Positions 23,897 to 33,071 of a stretch of 58,906 nt of DNA are shown here, piece after piece (position 1 is the first letter of the stretch; every line of letters starts with the position of its first letter). Both the position numbers and the translations under genes were made by a program. Origin of the DNA: Paenibacillus wynnii (GTDB taxonomy: Bacteria; Bacillota; Bacilli; Paenibacillales; Paenibacillaceae); the NCBI RefSeq assembly GCF_030812855.1, contig NZ_JAUSTK010000032.1, positions 1 to 58,906 on the forward strand, in the 5' to 3' direction. The notes beneath the pieces are model-generated. The model was not told where the DNA came from. It saw only the letters and a list, made by a program, of their open reading frames with translations, and ran no database searches.

Positions 23897-26272
23897 GTGT
23901 TAGATAAGGTCAAGGGGAGTAGTAAGCTGCTATGGTATGACAAACCAGCCGAAGTTTGGGAAGAGGCATTGCCACTGGGCAATGGCCGTCTCGGAGGTAT
24001 GGTATTTGGCGGAGTAGGTCAGGAAGTGATTCAGCTTAACGAGGATACGTTATGGTCTGGATTTCCACGGGATACGGGAAATTATGAAGCATTACGGCAT
24101 TTGGAGTCGGCCAGAAAGCTTGTTGCGGAAGGAAATTACAGCCAAGCCGAGGCTTTAATTGAAGCTAAAATGCTTGGTAGAAGAACTGAATCTTATCAGC
24201 CTCTCGGAGATCTGCGAATTTCGATCCAGACTGAAGAATATGAATTAGGCAGCTATCATCGGGAGCTGGATTTGGATACGGCGATCGTCTCAACGCATTA
24301 TGAAATAGCTGGAATGCAAATAGAGCGTGAGTCTTTCATTAGTAGACCTGACGGAGTGCTGGTTGTACGAATTCGAGCAGATAAAGGTTATCTGCCTATC
24401 ATCACCGCAGACTTGTCATCCTTGCATCCCTATAGCCTTGGCAACAGCGGTGCATCTCTCCTAATGAGGGGCCGTGCCCCCTCTCATGTGGCTGATAATT
24501 ATGTAGGGGATCACCCAAGGGCAGTATTGTATGAATCGGACCGCGGACTGCAATTTGCGTCCTGTCTGGAAGCCCGTTTGGAGAGTGGGACACTCGTTGT
24601 TGAGGAAGGGCGCATCATTATTACCGGAGCACGTTCTGTTATCTTCTTATTGGCAGCAGCTACGGATTATGAAGGATTTGATGTGATGCCGGGATCGGGA
24701 GCGGTTGTCCCTTCAGCAATTTGTCTGAATCAGCTATCAAGCGCTCCTTACAAGTATAGTGAGCTGCGGAAACGGCATATCGCAGATCATCAAACCTTGT
24801 TTCAGCGGGTTGAACTGGAGCTGGATGATAAATCGGGCACAGCGGGTGCCCAGAGTGAAAGCTTGCCGACCAATCTACGACTGGAGCGATATAAAGCTGG
24901 CTCTGATGACCCGAGTTTAGAGGCATTATTGTTCCATTACGGACGTTATCTGATGATTGCCGGCTCCAGACCAGGGACTCAGGCGCTTAACTTGCAAGGG
25001 ATCTGGAATCCACATCTTCAGCCCCCTTGGAACAGCAATTACACGACAAATATCAATACGGAAATGAACTACTGGCCTGCTGAGAGCTGTGGGCTGGGAG
25101 AATGTCACGAACCGCTTCTGGATTTAATCTCTGAGCTCAGTATTGCAGGTAGCCGAACGGCTGCCGTGTATTATGGCGCCCGCGGCTGGGCGGTTCATCA
25201 CAACACAGACCTGTGGCGGATGTCCTCCCCGTCAGACGGCAAGGCCATGTGGGCTTTTTGGCCAATGGGAGGAGTATGGCTGTCCAGACACTTATGGGAA
25301 CGGTATGCTTTTCGCCCGGATCAGGATTATTTGCGGGACAAGGCTTATCCCTTGTTAAAGGGAGCGGCATTGTTCTGCTTGGATTGGTTAGTAGAACGTC
25401 CGGATGGATTCTTGACCACGGGGCTGTCCACCTCACCTGAGAATGTATTTTTGACATCACAGGGTACCCCTTGCAGTGTATCTGCCGGTTCAGCGATGGA
25501 TATGTCTTTGATTAACGAACTATTTACTCATTGTATAAAATCCGCTGAAATATTGGGCACGGATGATGATTTCCGGGAAACGTTGAAACAGAAGAAAGAA
25601 AGGTTAGCCTTCCCGGGGATCGCTCCAGATGGTCGGTTACGGGAATGGAATGAGGATTTCACCGAACAGGAAGTCGGGCACCGGCATGTGTCTCATTTGT
25701 ATGATTTATATCCGGGTCATGTTATATGTCCACAGGCAACACCAGTGCTGGCGGCAGCCGCATCGTTGACGCTGCAGAAACGGTTGGAAGCGGGTAGTGG
25801 GCATACAGGCTGGAGTGCAGCTTGGCTGCTTAACCTGTACGCAAGGCTTTCGGATTCTGCAAGCGCTTATGGCTGCATTCGGCGTATTCTTTCTGCAGCA
25901 AGCTTACCGAATTTGTTCGGTAATCACCCCCCTTTTCAAATTGATGGGAACTTCGGGGTGACCGCAGGAATTGCGGAGATGCTGCTCCAGAGTCACCAAG
26001 GGAACATCCGTCTTCTGCCGGCTTTGCCTAAACAATGGAATAATGGCAAGGTCAAAGGCTTGGTGGGTCGAGGGGGATTCACGGTGGATATCGAGTGGCA
26101 TGAAGGCAGACTAGTGCAGGCTGAATTAACTTCAACCCACGGTTGCTCATGTAACCTGCATTATGATTTCCCGGTAATTCTGCAAACACCAAGCGGATCA
26201 ACAATAAAGATCGTGAAAGATACAGAGTTCCCAACAAAGGTTGGAGAGACTTATATCGTTACACCTCAGTAG
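23897..26272 (+). CDS. Glycoside hydrolase family 95 (alpha-L-fucosidase type)
   Basis: This 791-residue protein has the GH95 opening WEEALPLGNGRLGGMVFGG and the N-terminal NEDTLWSG segment. Catalytic-domain motifs include QGIWNPHLQPPWNSNYTTNI with NTEMNYWPAE, STSPENVFL (general-acid glutamate), HTGWSAAWLLNLYARL and QIDGNFGVTAGIAEM. The family cleaves alpha-1,2-fucosyl or alpha-galactosyl residues by inversion. No signal peptide is present, so it acts in the cytoplasm on imported oligosaccharides. The start is GTG 23897 with GGAGGT six bases upstream; the ATG two bases earlier is out of frame. It is the last gene of the importer operon. Confidence 0.93.
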   Translation: MLDKVKGSSKLLWYDKPAEVWEEALPLGNGRLGGMVFGGVGQEVIQLNEDTLWSGFPRDTGNYEALRHLESARKLVAEGNYSQAEALIEAKMLGRRTESYQPLGDLRISIQTEEYELGSYHRELDLDTAIVSTHYEIAGMQIERESFISRPDGVLVVRIRADKGYLPIITADLSSLHPYSLGNSGASLLMRGRAPSHVADNYVGDHPRAVLYESDRGLQFASCLEARLESGTLVVEEGRIIITGARSVIFLLAAATDYEGFDVMPGSGAVVPSAICLNQLSSAPYKYSELRKRHIADHQTLFQRVELELDDKSGTAGAQSESLPTNLRLERYKAGSDDPSLEALLFHYGRYLMIAGSRPGTQALNLQGIWNPHLQPPWNSNYTTNINTEMNYWPAESCGLGECHEPLLDLISELSIAGSRTAAVYYGARGWAVHHNTDLWRMSSPSDGKAMWAFWPMGGVWLSRHLWERYAFRPDQDYLRDKAYPLLKGAALFCLDWLVERPDGFLTTGLSTSPENVFLTSQGTPCSVSAGSAMDMSLINELFTHCIKSAEILGTDDDFRETLKQKKERLAFPGIAPDGRLREWNEDFTEQEVGHRHVSHLYDLYPGHVICPQATPVLAAAASLTLQKRLEAGSGHTGWSAAWLLNLYARLSDSASAYGCIRRILSAASLPNLFGNHPPFQIDGNFGVTAGIAEMLLQSHQGNIRLLPALPKQWNNGKVKGLVGRGGFTVDIEWHEGRLVQAELTSTHGCSCNLHYDFPVILQTPSGSTIKIVKDTEFPTKVGETYIVTPQ

Positions 26273-26358
26273 GCCTCTCCACTACCAAAGTCTGGCTAAA
26301 ATTGGCTGGCTTGTTAGCGAATAAATATAGGTTCATAAGAATATCAATAGTATAGTAG

Positions 26359-26403
26359 AGCTGTTTTATCAGTAGAATGTTTACTGGTAAGGCAGCTTTT
26401 TTG
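26359..26403 (+). terminator. Terminator of the importer/GH95 operon
   Basis: The outer AGCTG/CAGCT arms and an inner TCAGTA/TTACTGG stem are followed by six T. Confidence 0.8.
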
Positions 26404-26490
26404 TATAGTTGGATTGATAATGATTAGGTGTGCATGTAGGACCACGCGGGGAAAACTATTCAAAGGGGGGAATTACCCCTGTAAAAATCC

Positions 26491-27152
26491 AGCTCAACAC
26501 CAGAATCGTGTTTGACAAGTGACGAGAAGGACTGAAATCCTTTACGCCCAACAGAGGGGTTTTCTCCCTCTATTTCTGCATTAGGCACCCTGTTTGGCCA
26601 ATTAGATGGAATTTCGCCCGCTAATTTTGAGGATATTTCTCGGCGGAGGTAGTCAGTGAAATAGATGTATTTTATACACTTATTTCAGGCTTTTGGTGCT
26701 CGTATGGATGGATAGATGTACTTTGTGCAACTAAAAACACGGAAAACGCCGGTTAAAACCCGGAATATCAAAAATAAGTGTATAAAGTGCAATTAAGCAC
26801 CCCACAGTGTGCTAAGAGAGAAATATAATTGTACTTTGTGCAACTATACATATATATATTGAAAACCAAGACATACCCTAGGAGCTACTTCTACTCTCAT
26901 ACACAAACTTCTTGATGCTACCTCTTTGGAGCAGGGATAATTTCCCTATAATCTCAAATTAATTGCCTTTCGGTCGGTATTAGCGGGCATTTTCCCCTCT
27001 AATCGTCGAGGGACTGGTCCGCAACTCGGATTCGTCTACCTGTAGGGCGTAGTTGCCCCAAACCCGGTGAAACATCAGGGGTAGTTAGATGGAAATCGGT
27101 CCCGGTACAGTGACGTAAACAGTAAGTCAAGCACTGATTTCGAGAAAGAGCC
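26491..27152. mobile_element. ISL3-like miniature element, copy 1 (662 bp, interrupted)
   Basis: Both ends match the 395-bp element at 53085-53479 in order and orientation. The left end reads AGCTCAACACCAGAATCGTG and the right end is the complement of GGCTCTTTCTCGAAATCAGT, giving imperfect terminal inverted repeats. Flanking octamers AAAAATCC and AGAATTCC agree at 6 of 8 positions, compatible with an aged 8-bp target duplication. It is longer than copy 2 because about 275 bp are inserted near its middle. It carries no transposase. With 26273-26490 it occupies the kilobase gap before the next gene, where nothing else was seen. Confidence 0.75.
26655..26930. repeat. Palindrome-rich element inserted in the miniature element
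   Basis: This stretch is absent from copy 2 at 53 kb. It holds at least four AAGTGTA/TGTACTTTGTGCAACT-type palindromes (about 26667, 26707, 26783 and 26833) and GGTGCT/AGCACC arms. The composition resembles the 185-bp element at 10370-10554. Boundaries are approximate to about 10 bases. Confidence 0.65.
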
Positions 27153-27307
27153 AGAATTCCCTCTAAAGGCCGAATAAAAGATCTTAAAAATTAAAGATAT
27201 TTATGTAGCTAAGCTGAAGGACCGATATTAATATTAAGGTACAAAGGAACAATAATTTGTGAACATCATCTCTTACTTAGTAATCAGCAGGAGGAATTAA
27301 TATATAT

Positions 27308-28453
27308 ATGAGGAAAATACGCTTAACGCTGGTTAAGAGCATATTAACCGGAGTACTGGTCGCTGCTGCTATCCCCCCAACTCTGTATTGGGGCTGGGAT
27401 TATGCTTATGCTTCCGCTGCTGCAAGTCCGGCAGCCCTTCACTCCGTAAATGAAATGACCGGTAAGCTGACCCATGCCATGAACAACCGTAATGAGACGA
27501 TTATCTTCACCTATGAAGGTAACACTGTGAATCTGAAGTCACAGGTTCAAGCTGCCCTAGACAAGAGTATGGAGAGCGATTATTACCTGCATTATATAGT
27601 AGACAGCTATGCTTTTTCATACCGGGGCAGTAGCAAGTCAGCAAAGGTTACGGTAGAAATTAAATATTTGGAGAGCCTGCAGCAGACTGCTTACGTTACT
27701 AAGGAAGTTAAGGCTGCTCTGAGTAAGATTATAAAACCGGGAATGAATAATCACGAGAAAGTAAGGGTTATTCACGATTGGGTAGTTCTTCATTTGAAAT
27801 ATGATAACTCGTACCGTAAATATACGGCTTATGAAGGTCTGCAAAGCGGGAGCGCCGTATGTCAGGGTTATTCGCTTTTAACGTATAAGATGCTGAAGGA
27901 AGCAGGAATTAACAACAGGATCGTGGAGGGAACAGCCCGACCGGAAGGAGCTCGGAGTCAATCCCATGCCTGGAATCTGGTGCAGCTGGATGGACGATGG
28001 TATCACATGGATACCACCTGGGATGACCCTTCACCGGATCAGGCAGGCGTAGTCAGCACGGCATACTACTTGCGGACGGATAACCAGATGAGGGCAGACC
28101 ATACCTGGAACAAACCTTACCCTGCAGCATCGGTGGCCTATCATCTAACACTGTCTGAGCTTATAAAGAATGGCGGAGAGAAGAAGAACTTCTATCTAAA
28201 TCTGCAGCAGCAGCTTAATTACGGATTATATGATGAAGCGAAGGTGGTCACTTCCGCAGCGGGGATTTTGACATTGGCTAAGGAAGCGGTGAATTCGGGG
28301 GAAGATTCAGTTCTGTTTCGGTACCGGGGGAACAAGGTTTTGCTGAAGAACGACCTTAAGAAGCTTTATGAATTGGGCTTGGATAACTTGTCCTATACCA
28401 GCTCTGCATTTGATAATACAGGTGACCTCAAAGTATATGTAACCTGGAAATAA
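27308..28453 (+). CDS. Exported transglutaminase-like domain protein
   Basis: This 381-residue protein has an N-terminal signal or anchor helix (about 10-38), a beta-rich region and a transglutaminase-like cysteine protease fold. The presumed triad is visible: Cys in SGSAVCQGYS, His in SQSHAWNLVQ and Asp in HMDTTWDDP. Such proteins act at the cell surface as peptidases or crosslinkers; the substrate is unknown. ATG 27308 follows AGGAGGAA. It stands alone between the miniature element and a hairpin. Confidence 0.87.
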   Translation: MRKIRLTLVKSILTGVLVAAAIPPTLYWGWDYAYASAAASPAALHSVNEMTGKLTHAMNNRNETIIFTYEGNTVNLKSQVQAALDKSMESDYYLHYIVDSYAFSYRGSSKSAKVTVEIKYLESLQQTAYVTKEVKAALSKIIKPGMNNHEKVRVIHDWVVLHLKYDNSYRKYTAYEGLQSGSAVCQGYSLLTYKMLKEAGINNRIVEGTARPEGARSQSHAWNLVQLDGRWYHMDTTWDDPSPDQAGVVSTAYYLRTDNQMRADHTWNKPYPAASVAYHLTLSELIKNGGEKKNFYLNLQQQLNYGLYDEAKVVTSAAGILTLAKEAVNSGEDSVLFRYRGNKVLLKNDLKKLYELGLDNLSYTSSAFDNTGDLKVYVTWK

Positions 28454-28470
28454 TGCCATATAAACATAGA

Positions 28471-28513
28471 GGGGGTATCCCATAGCCATACAACTGGCTG
28501 CTGGGATACCCCC
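28471..28513. terminator. Strong hairpin between convergent genes
   Basis: GGGGGTATCCCA pairs with TGGGATACCCCC, with an inner AGCCA/TGGCT stem. There is no long T-run on either strand, but its place after the transglutaminase gene and before the 3' end of lysP fits a terminator. Confidence 0.65.
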
Positions 28514-28528
28514 TGTTTATCGTGTAAC

Positions 28529-28641
28529 TATATAAGGTGAATAAAAGAAAATAACAAAAAGCGAAAAGGAACGAAAGGGAAATCTGGATACAACAGCGGC
28601 CGGAAGTCCAAATCTTCACGGTAGTGACACCTGAGCCTTAA
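28529..28641. repeat. Composite intergenic repeat, copy 2
   Basis: This is the inverted counterpart of 19288-19339 and 19458-19516, lacking the 118-base central segment. It lies next to a hairpin, as does copy 1. Confidence 0.8.
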
Positions 28642-28673
28642 GTTAATATCTTAAGTTCATCTTATATAGAAAT

Positions 28674-30155
28674 CTAGTCGACGTTTGTACTTAAATCGCA
28701 TTGATCCAATGGAACAATACTGCTTTTTCTGAACCAACGATAGCCAAACCAGATTAACATGAACAACGGTAGGCTGATGTAAGAGACAAGGATACCATAC
28801 CAGTCAATGGAATCCCCGGTGAAGGCTCCGAGATTCTGGCCGAATACGGCGATCAGACATAGTATAAAGGCGAAGATTGGTCCAAACGGGAACCATTTGG
28901 CGCGGTATGGCAGCTCAGAAAGTGAATGACCCTGTGCTACAAATGCTTTACGGAAGCGATAGTGACAGACCGCAATTCCTAACCAGTTGATGAACCCGCA
29001 CATGCCGGAAGCATTCAGCAGCCAGTTGTAGACAGCTCCATCTCCGAAGAACGAGGCAAGGAACGCCAACATACCTACAGCGGTTGTTACCAATAAGGCT
29101 CCAACAGGAACGCCTCGGCTGTTAAGCTTACCTAATGCTCTCGGCGCCATACCATCTTTAGCCATGGCATAAAGTACTCGTGTGGAGGCATACATTCCGG
29201 AGTTACCAGCCGATAATACAGAACTAAGAATTACGGCATTCATTACTGAAGCTGCGATAGCCAGACCGGCTTTGTTGAACACGATGGTGAACGGGCTTAC
29301 CCCGATGGCATCAATACCGCCGCGCAACAGATCCGGATTCGTGTAAGGAATCAACATGCCGATTACAAAAATGGCCAGGATATAAAAAACTAAGATGCGC
29401 CAGAAAACCTGACGTATTGCGATGGGAACGTTACGGCGTGGATTCTCACTCTCACCAGCAGCAACGCCGACCAGTTCGGTACCTTGGAAGGAGAAACCGG
29501 CAGCCATAAAGACGCCGACGAAGGCAAAGAAGCCTCCATGGAAAGAACTGCCTCCCAAAGTGAAATTGCTGAAGCCTACTGATTTACCACCCATGATGCC
29601 GAAGATCATCAGTACCCCCACAACCAGAAAGACAATTACGGTAATAATCTTGATAATAGCGAACCAATACTCCGACTCACCGTATCCTCGAGCTGACAGG
29701 AAATTGAGGCCAAACATAAGTAGCAGGAACACCAGACTCCATAGGAATGATGGACTGTCCGGGAACCAGTATTTAATAATTACAGTAGCAGCTGCCAGCT
29801 CTGCAGCAATAGTAACGGCCCAGTTATACCAGAAGTTCCAACCGATGGCGAAGCCGAAGGCAGGACTCACAAAGCGGGTTCCGTAAGTACTGAAGGACCC
29901 GGAATCCGGTAAATAGGTTGCCAGTTCCCCCAGACTTGTCATTAAAAAGTAAACCATAATACCTACAGCCGAGAAGGCCAGAAGAGCGCCACCGGGTCCG
30001 GACGAGGCGATTGCACCGCCACTGGCCAGGAAAAGTCCTGTCCCAATCGAGCCGCCGAGGGCGATCATTGTTAAATGCCGTGCTTTAAAGGTCTTTCTTA
30101 ATCCCGGTTGATTATCAATGCTGCTTGGAGCATTGTTTTTCTGGTTGCCTTGCAT
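28674..30155 (-). CDS. lysP: Lysine permease (APC amino acid transporter)
   Basis: This 493-residue protein has about twelve helices and the amino-acid permease signature: GGSIGTGLFLASGGAI in helix 1, GWNFWYNWAVTIAAEL, and FQGTELVGVAAGESENPRRN. It matches LysP-type proton-coupled permeases. The substrate call rests mainly on the lysine riboswitch directly upstream, which is strong independent evidence. ATG 30155 follows AAGGAG by nine bases. Confidence 0.93.
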   Translation of the reverse strand: MQGNQKNNAPSSIDNQPGLRKTFKARHLTMIALGGSIGTGLFLASGGAIASSGPGGALLAFSAVGIMVYFLMTSLGELATYLPDSGSFSTYGTRFVSPAFGFAIGWNFWYNWAVTIAAELAAATVIIKYWFPDSPSFLWSLVFLLLMFGLNFLSARGYGESEYWFAIIKIITVIVFLVVGVLMIFGIMGGKSVGFSNFTLGGSSFHGGFFAFVGVFMAAGFSFQGTELVGVAAGESENPRRNVPIAIRQVFWRILVFYILAIFVIGMLIPYTNPDLLRGGIDAIGVSPFTIVFNKAGLAIAASVMNAVILSSVLSAGNSGMYASTRVLYAMAKDGMAPRALGKLNSRGVPVGALLVTTAVGMLAFLASFFGDGAVYNWLLNASGMCGFINWLGIAVCHYRFRKAFVAQGHSLSELPYRAKWFPFGPIFAFILCLIAVFGQNLGAFTGDSIDWYGILVSYISLPLFMLIWFGYRWFRKSSIVPLDQCDLSTNVD

Positions 30156-30214
30156 GAATGTACACTCCTTCTATTTGATTGTATTTCTGTTCATGAACGG
30201 GGAGTGCAGAACGC

Positions 30215-30498
30215 AAAAAAAACCGCAGACTGTATCTGCGGCGTCTATAATTAGAGCTCCGCATCATACTCTCCCTGTGAAGATAGCGCAACACGCAGTC
30301 AGCTTGGATAAGGTGACAACGTGACAGTTCCGTCCCTTTCGGTAACGGCCCCAGCCCACGCCGCTGCAAGAACGGCGGCACAGGCTTCGGCAAATATTCC
30401 TTTCAGCAGCGGATCATAGACGGCTCTTAACGTCTCCCCGTGCATACTCTTAATATTCGCGACCTCTACCTCATCGTAGGTATGATGAGGCTATCTTT
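30215..30498 (-). ncRNA. Lysine riboswitch (L box) with terminator
   Basis: On the minus strand a P1 helix (AAAGATAGC at 30498-30490 with GCTATCTT at 30287-30280) closes an aptamer holding the conserved L-box blocks GATGAGGTAGAGGTCGCGA, TAAGAGTATGCACGGGGAGA, TTTGCCGAAGCC, GGGCTGGGG and TTACCGAAAGG. Downstream, CCGCAGA/TCTGCGG (30241-30223) followed by eight T is the expression-platform terminator. Lysine binding should close the terminator and stop lysP transcription. Confidence 0.96.
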
Positions 30499-30528
30499 AC
30501 TTCATCGTTAATAAACACAACAAAAAAT

Positions 30529-30557
30529 AGTATAAATCAAGTTACGATTTCAGGCAA
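30529..30557 (-). promoter_or_regulatory. Promoter of the riboswitch-lysP transcript
   Basis: On the minus strand TTGCCT (30557-30552) and TATACT (30534-30529) are 17 bases apart, placing the start just before the aptamer. Confidence 0.7.
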
Positions 30558-30580
30558 TAACAATTAATGGCACATTGATG

Positions 30581-31717
30581 TTATTTATGGCGGTGCTCCG
30601 ACATTTGCTGCCAGACAGTTCCGGCGGCTTCTTCTCCCGAGGCGATACGCTCTAAGGCCATCTTAGCCTGCAGTCCGACTTCGAACTCAGGGTCCTCTGC
30701 TGCAACACTCAGGGCTCCTTCCGCCTCAGAGGTACCTACTTCATAGAGGAAGCGTGCGGCTCGCCAGCGGACAAGCTTGCTGTTGTCCGCAAGTGCTGTG
30801 ATCATCACCGGCGTAGCGGCTGGATCACCGATATCCGATAACGTATCGCCAGCAGTCCGCCTTACGGCGGGTGCGCTGTCCGTCATCGCCTCGAAGAGCA
30901 ACTCCAGCGCCTCGGGCGTGCGCAGATCGCCCAGATACACGACCGCAAGCCTGCGAATATGCAGCTTGGGGTCGCGGAGCGCCGTACGAAGCTGCGGTAG
31001 CAGCTCCGGCGTAGGCGCCAGATCCTCCAGCGCGGCATAACGCACGCGCCAGTCGGCGTCCTGGAGATCCTGCAGCAGCTCATCGCGTTCCCGCTTATGC
31101 CGCTGCTCGACGAACTCGCCCTGCGCGCCGTGCGCAATGGCTTGCTGCACAAGGGAGTCGAGGCGTTCCTGCGGATACGCCGCTTCAAGCTCCTGCTCCA
31201 CCTCGCGGGCGATCTCTGCCGGATCGCCGTAACGTACGCCGTAATCGGTCAGCTTGCGCTCCTTGATCATTACGGCGCTGGCTACATCCGTTACTGCCTT
31301 GGTGAAGCGGGAGGAGAGGGCGATTCGTTCCTCATTGGCTCCGGTCTTGACGCGGATCTGCATAGGAATCGCCCGGAACATTTGTACAAATACCGCAGCC
31401 TCCCCGAAATGAGCTCCCGCATGCTCATCGGTCAGGCTCCAATCATCGTTTAGACCGGTTGCTCCACCGAACCGGGATTGCACCTCTCTAAGAATCGCGG
31501 CCCAGTCCGCGTTTCCTTTCCGTTCCAGAGCCGCGAAGTCAGCAGCGTGAAAAATACTGGTAACCCCAGGGATATTCAGCATTTCCTGCGCCCAGGACGG
31601 GGCAGATCGCTGACTTTCCGGTGTGTAGGTTCTACGGATTCCCGGTTCCAGACTTTCGTCCAGATGAAGCTTCATCGTATTGGGACTTGGAGTCGGTTCA
31701 ATAAAAGTAATCTTCAT
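30581..31717 (-). CDS. cvfC: Conserved virulence factor C family protein (HEAT repeats)
   Basis: This 378-residue protein matches S. aureus CvfC and B. subtilis YpgR. An N-terminal Nfu-N-like domain (PSPNTMKLHLDE, and IPGVTSIFHAADFAALER) is followed by a helical region and HEAT-like repeats (about 220-360, e.g. DWRVRYAALEDLAPTPELL and DSAPAVRRTAGDTLSDIG). The molecular role is not established; the S. aureus homologue affects virulence gene expression. G+C rises sharply over about 30880-31250. It lies upstream of lysP on the same strand but lysP has its own promoter. ATG 31717 follows GGGGGAG. Confidence 0.88.
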   Translation of the reverse strand: MKITFIEPTPSPNTMKLHLDESLEPGIRRTYTPESQRSAPSWAQEMLNIPGVTSIFHAADFAALERKGNADWAAILREVQSRFGGATGLNDDWSLTDEHAGAHFGEAAVFVQMFRAIPMQIRVKTGANEERIALSSRFTKAVTDVASAVMIKERKLTDYGVRYGDPAEIAREVEQELEAAYPQERLDSLVQQAIAHGAQGEFVEQRHKRERDELLQDLQDADWRVRYAALEDLAPTPELLPQLRTALRDPKLHIRRLAVVYLGDLRTPEALELLFEAMTDSAPAVRRTAGDTLSDIGDPAATPVMITALADNSKLVRWRAARFLYEVGTSEAEGALSVAAEDPEFEVGLQAKMALERIASGEEAAGTVWQQMSEHRHK

Positions 31718-32013
31718 ACGCGCATAACTCCCCCTTAAACGGTAGTAGGTACCGCTGTCTTTACCCGCATTTTACATCATACTCAGCGCTAAACACAAAA
31801 GAGGGCAGACTCATTTTTCGCTTAATTATCGTTTGGAATGGGTAAAACCTGTACTGAGAAGGTAGCGAATTAGGCAGAATCTAAAAAAAGGGCGCACAAA
31901 TATATCAGTACAAGGATATTTTACTGAGTAGACTGCCGATAAATAGAGTAACAGTATATTTTACCTGCCAGCACATAGTGTTTACAGGTAAGTCCTATAA
32001 GGAGAGAATCCAA

Positions 32014-33009
32014 ATGGCAAGAATACGTTACGACAATATCGATAATGTCAGCACAGATAAAACGCTCAAGGAATTCCGCCAGTGGCGTGAGGAACGCCGG
32101 AAAAAGAAAAAAGACTATTCCTATGTCGTGCCCAATATCCCGCCGCAGTTGTCATTTTTAGCGGAGAACCGACTGGATACCACTGTTACATGGGTCGGAC
32201 ATTCCACCTTTTTTCTTCAATATGAAGGGCTGAATATTATCACTGACCCCATTTGGGCCCGAAGACTGGGCTTTGAGAAAAGATTGGGTGAACCTGGTCT
32301 GCCTATTGCAGAAGTTCCGCATGTTGATTTAATTCTGATCTCGCATTCCCATTATGATCATATGCATATCGCTTCTATACGAAAGCTGTACCGCGCGGGA
32401 ACCACTTTAATTGTTCCGGTGGGACTCAAAAGAAAGTTGATGCGTAAAGGGTTCCGCAACTGCATAGAGATGCAATGGTGGGAGACGATTACGGTGGGGA
32501 ATATCAAGCTCTCCTTTGTCCCTACTCAGCATTGGACGCGGCGAACCCCCTTTGATACCAATACCTCTCATTGGGGAGGGTTTATTATGGAGCCGGCAAT
32601 GCGGGGGCAGCATCCTGAAGGATCTGGAGGACATGGAAAACACAAACTGCCTCCCAATCTGTATTTTGCCGGAGACAGCGGTTATTTCCCCGGGTTTAAG
32701 GAAATTGGTCAACGCTTTAAGATCCACGTAGCTCTGATGCCAATTGGCGCCTACGAGCCGGAGTGGTTCATGACCTCGCAGCATGTCAATCCTGAGGAAG
32801 CTGTTCAGGCCTTTCTTGATGTAGGTGCCGAGACCATGATTCCTATGCATTACGGCACGTTCAGACTTGCGGATGACACGGCTCGGGAAGCACTGGATCG
32901 GATGGAGCAAGCGAGGGAGAATCATGGAATTGCTGCGGACAGGATCAAGATTCTAAGCTACGGCGAGACATTAGTAGTACATCCCGAGAGCAGGAGAGCG
33001 GAACAGTAG
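32014..33009 (+). CDS. MBL-fold metal-dependent hydrolase
   Basis: About 331 residues. Metallo-beta-lactamase metal ligands are visible in LISHSHYDHMHIAS and GDSGYFPGF, and the C-terminal MHYGTFRLADD is typical. The WVGHSTFFLQYEGLNIITDP opening and length resemble the NAPE-PLD/UlaG-like branch that hydrolyses phospholipid or lactone substrates; the true substrate is unknown. ATG 32014 follows AAGGAGAG; a longer frame from 31978 lacks a binding site. The N-terminus is rich in Arg/Lys (REERRKKKKD). Confidence 0.9.
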   Translation: MARIRYDNIDNVSTDKTLKEFRQWREERRKKKKDYSYVVPNIPPQLSFLAENRLDTTVTWVGHSTFFLQYEGLNIITDPIWARRLGFEKRLGEPGLPIAEVPHVDLILISHSHYDHMHIASIRKLYRAGTTLIVPVGLKRKLMRKGFRNCIEMQWWETITVGNIKLSFVPTQHWTRRTPFDTNTSHWGGFIMEPAMRGQHPEGSGGHGKHKLPPNLYFAGDSGYFPGFKEIGQRFKIHVALMPIGAYEPEWFMTSQHVNPEEAVQAFLDVGAETMIPMHYGTFRLADDTAREALDRMEQARENHGIAADRIKILSYGETLVVHPESRRAEQ

Positions 33010-33034
33010 GATATTGGAATGAAAAAGAGCTTGC

Positions 33035-33058
33035 AAATGCCTTGCATAGCAGGCATTT
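33035..33058. promoter_or_regulatory. Inverted repeat upstream of the ABC-F gene
   Basis: AAATGCCT and AGGCATTT form a perfect 8-bp inverted repeat around an 8-base centre. It lies 14 bases upstream of an extended -10 and may be an operator or the 3' hairpin of the preceding gene. Confidence 0.4.
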
Positions 33059-33071
33059 ATGCAGGTTTTTG

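Noticed and set aside
29422..29886. 154-residue frame antisense to lysP
   Set aside because: Pro/Lys/Thr-rich shadow of a membrane protein gene; no independent start signals.
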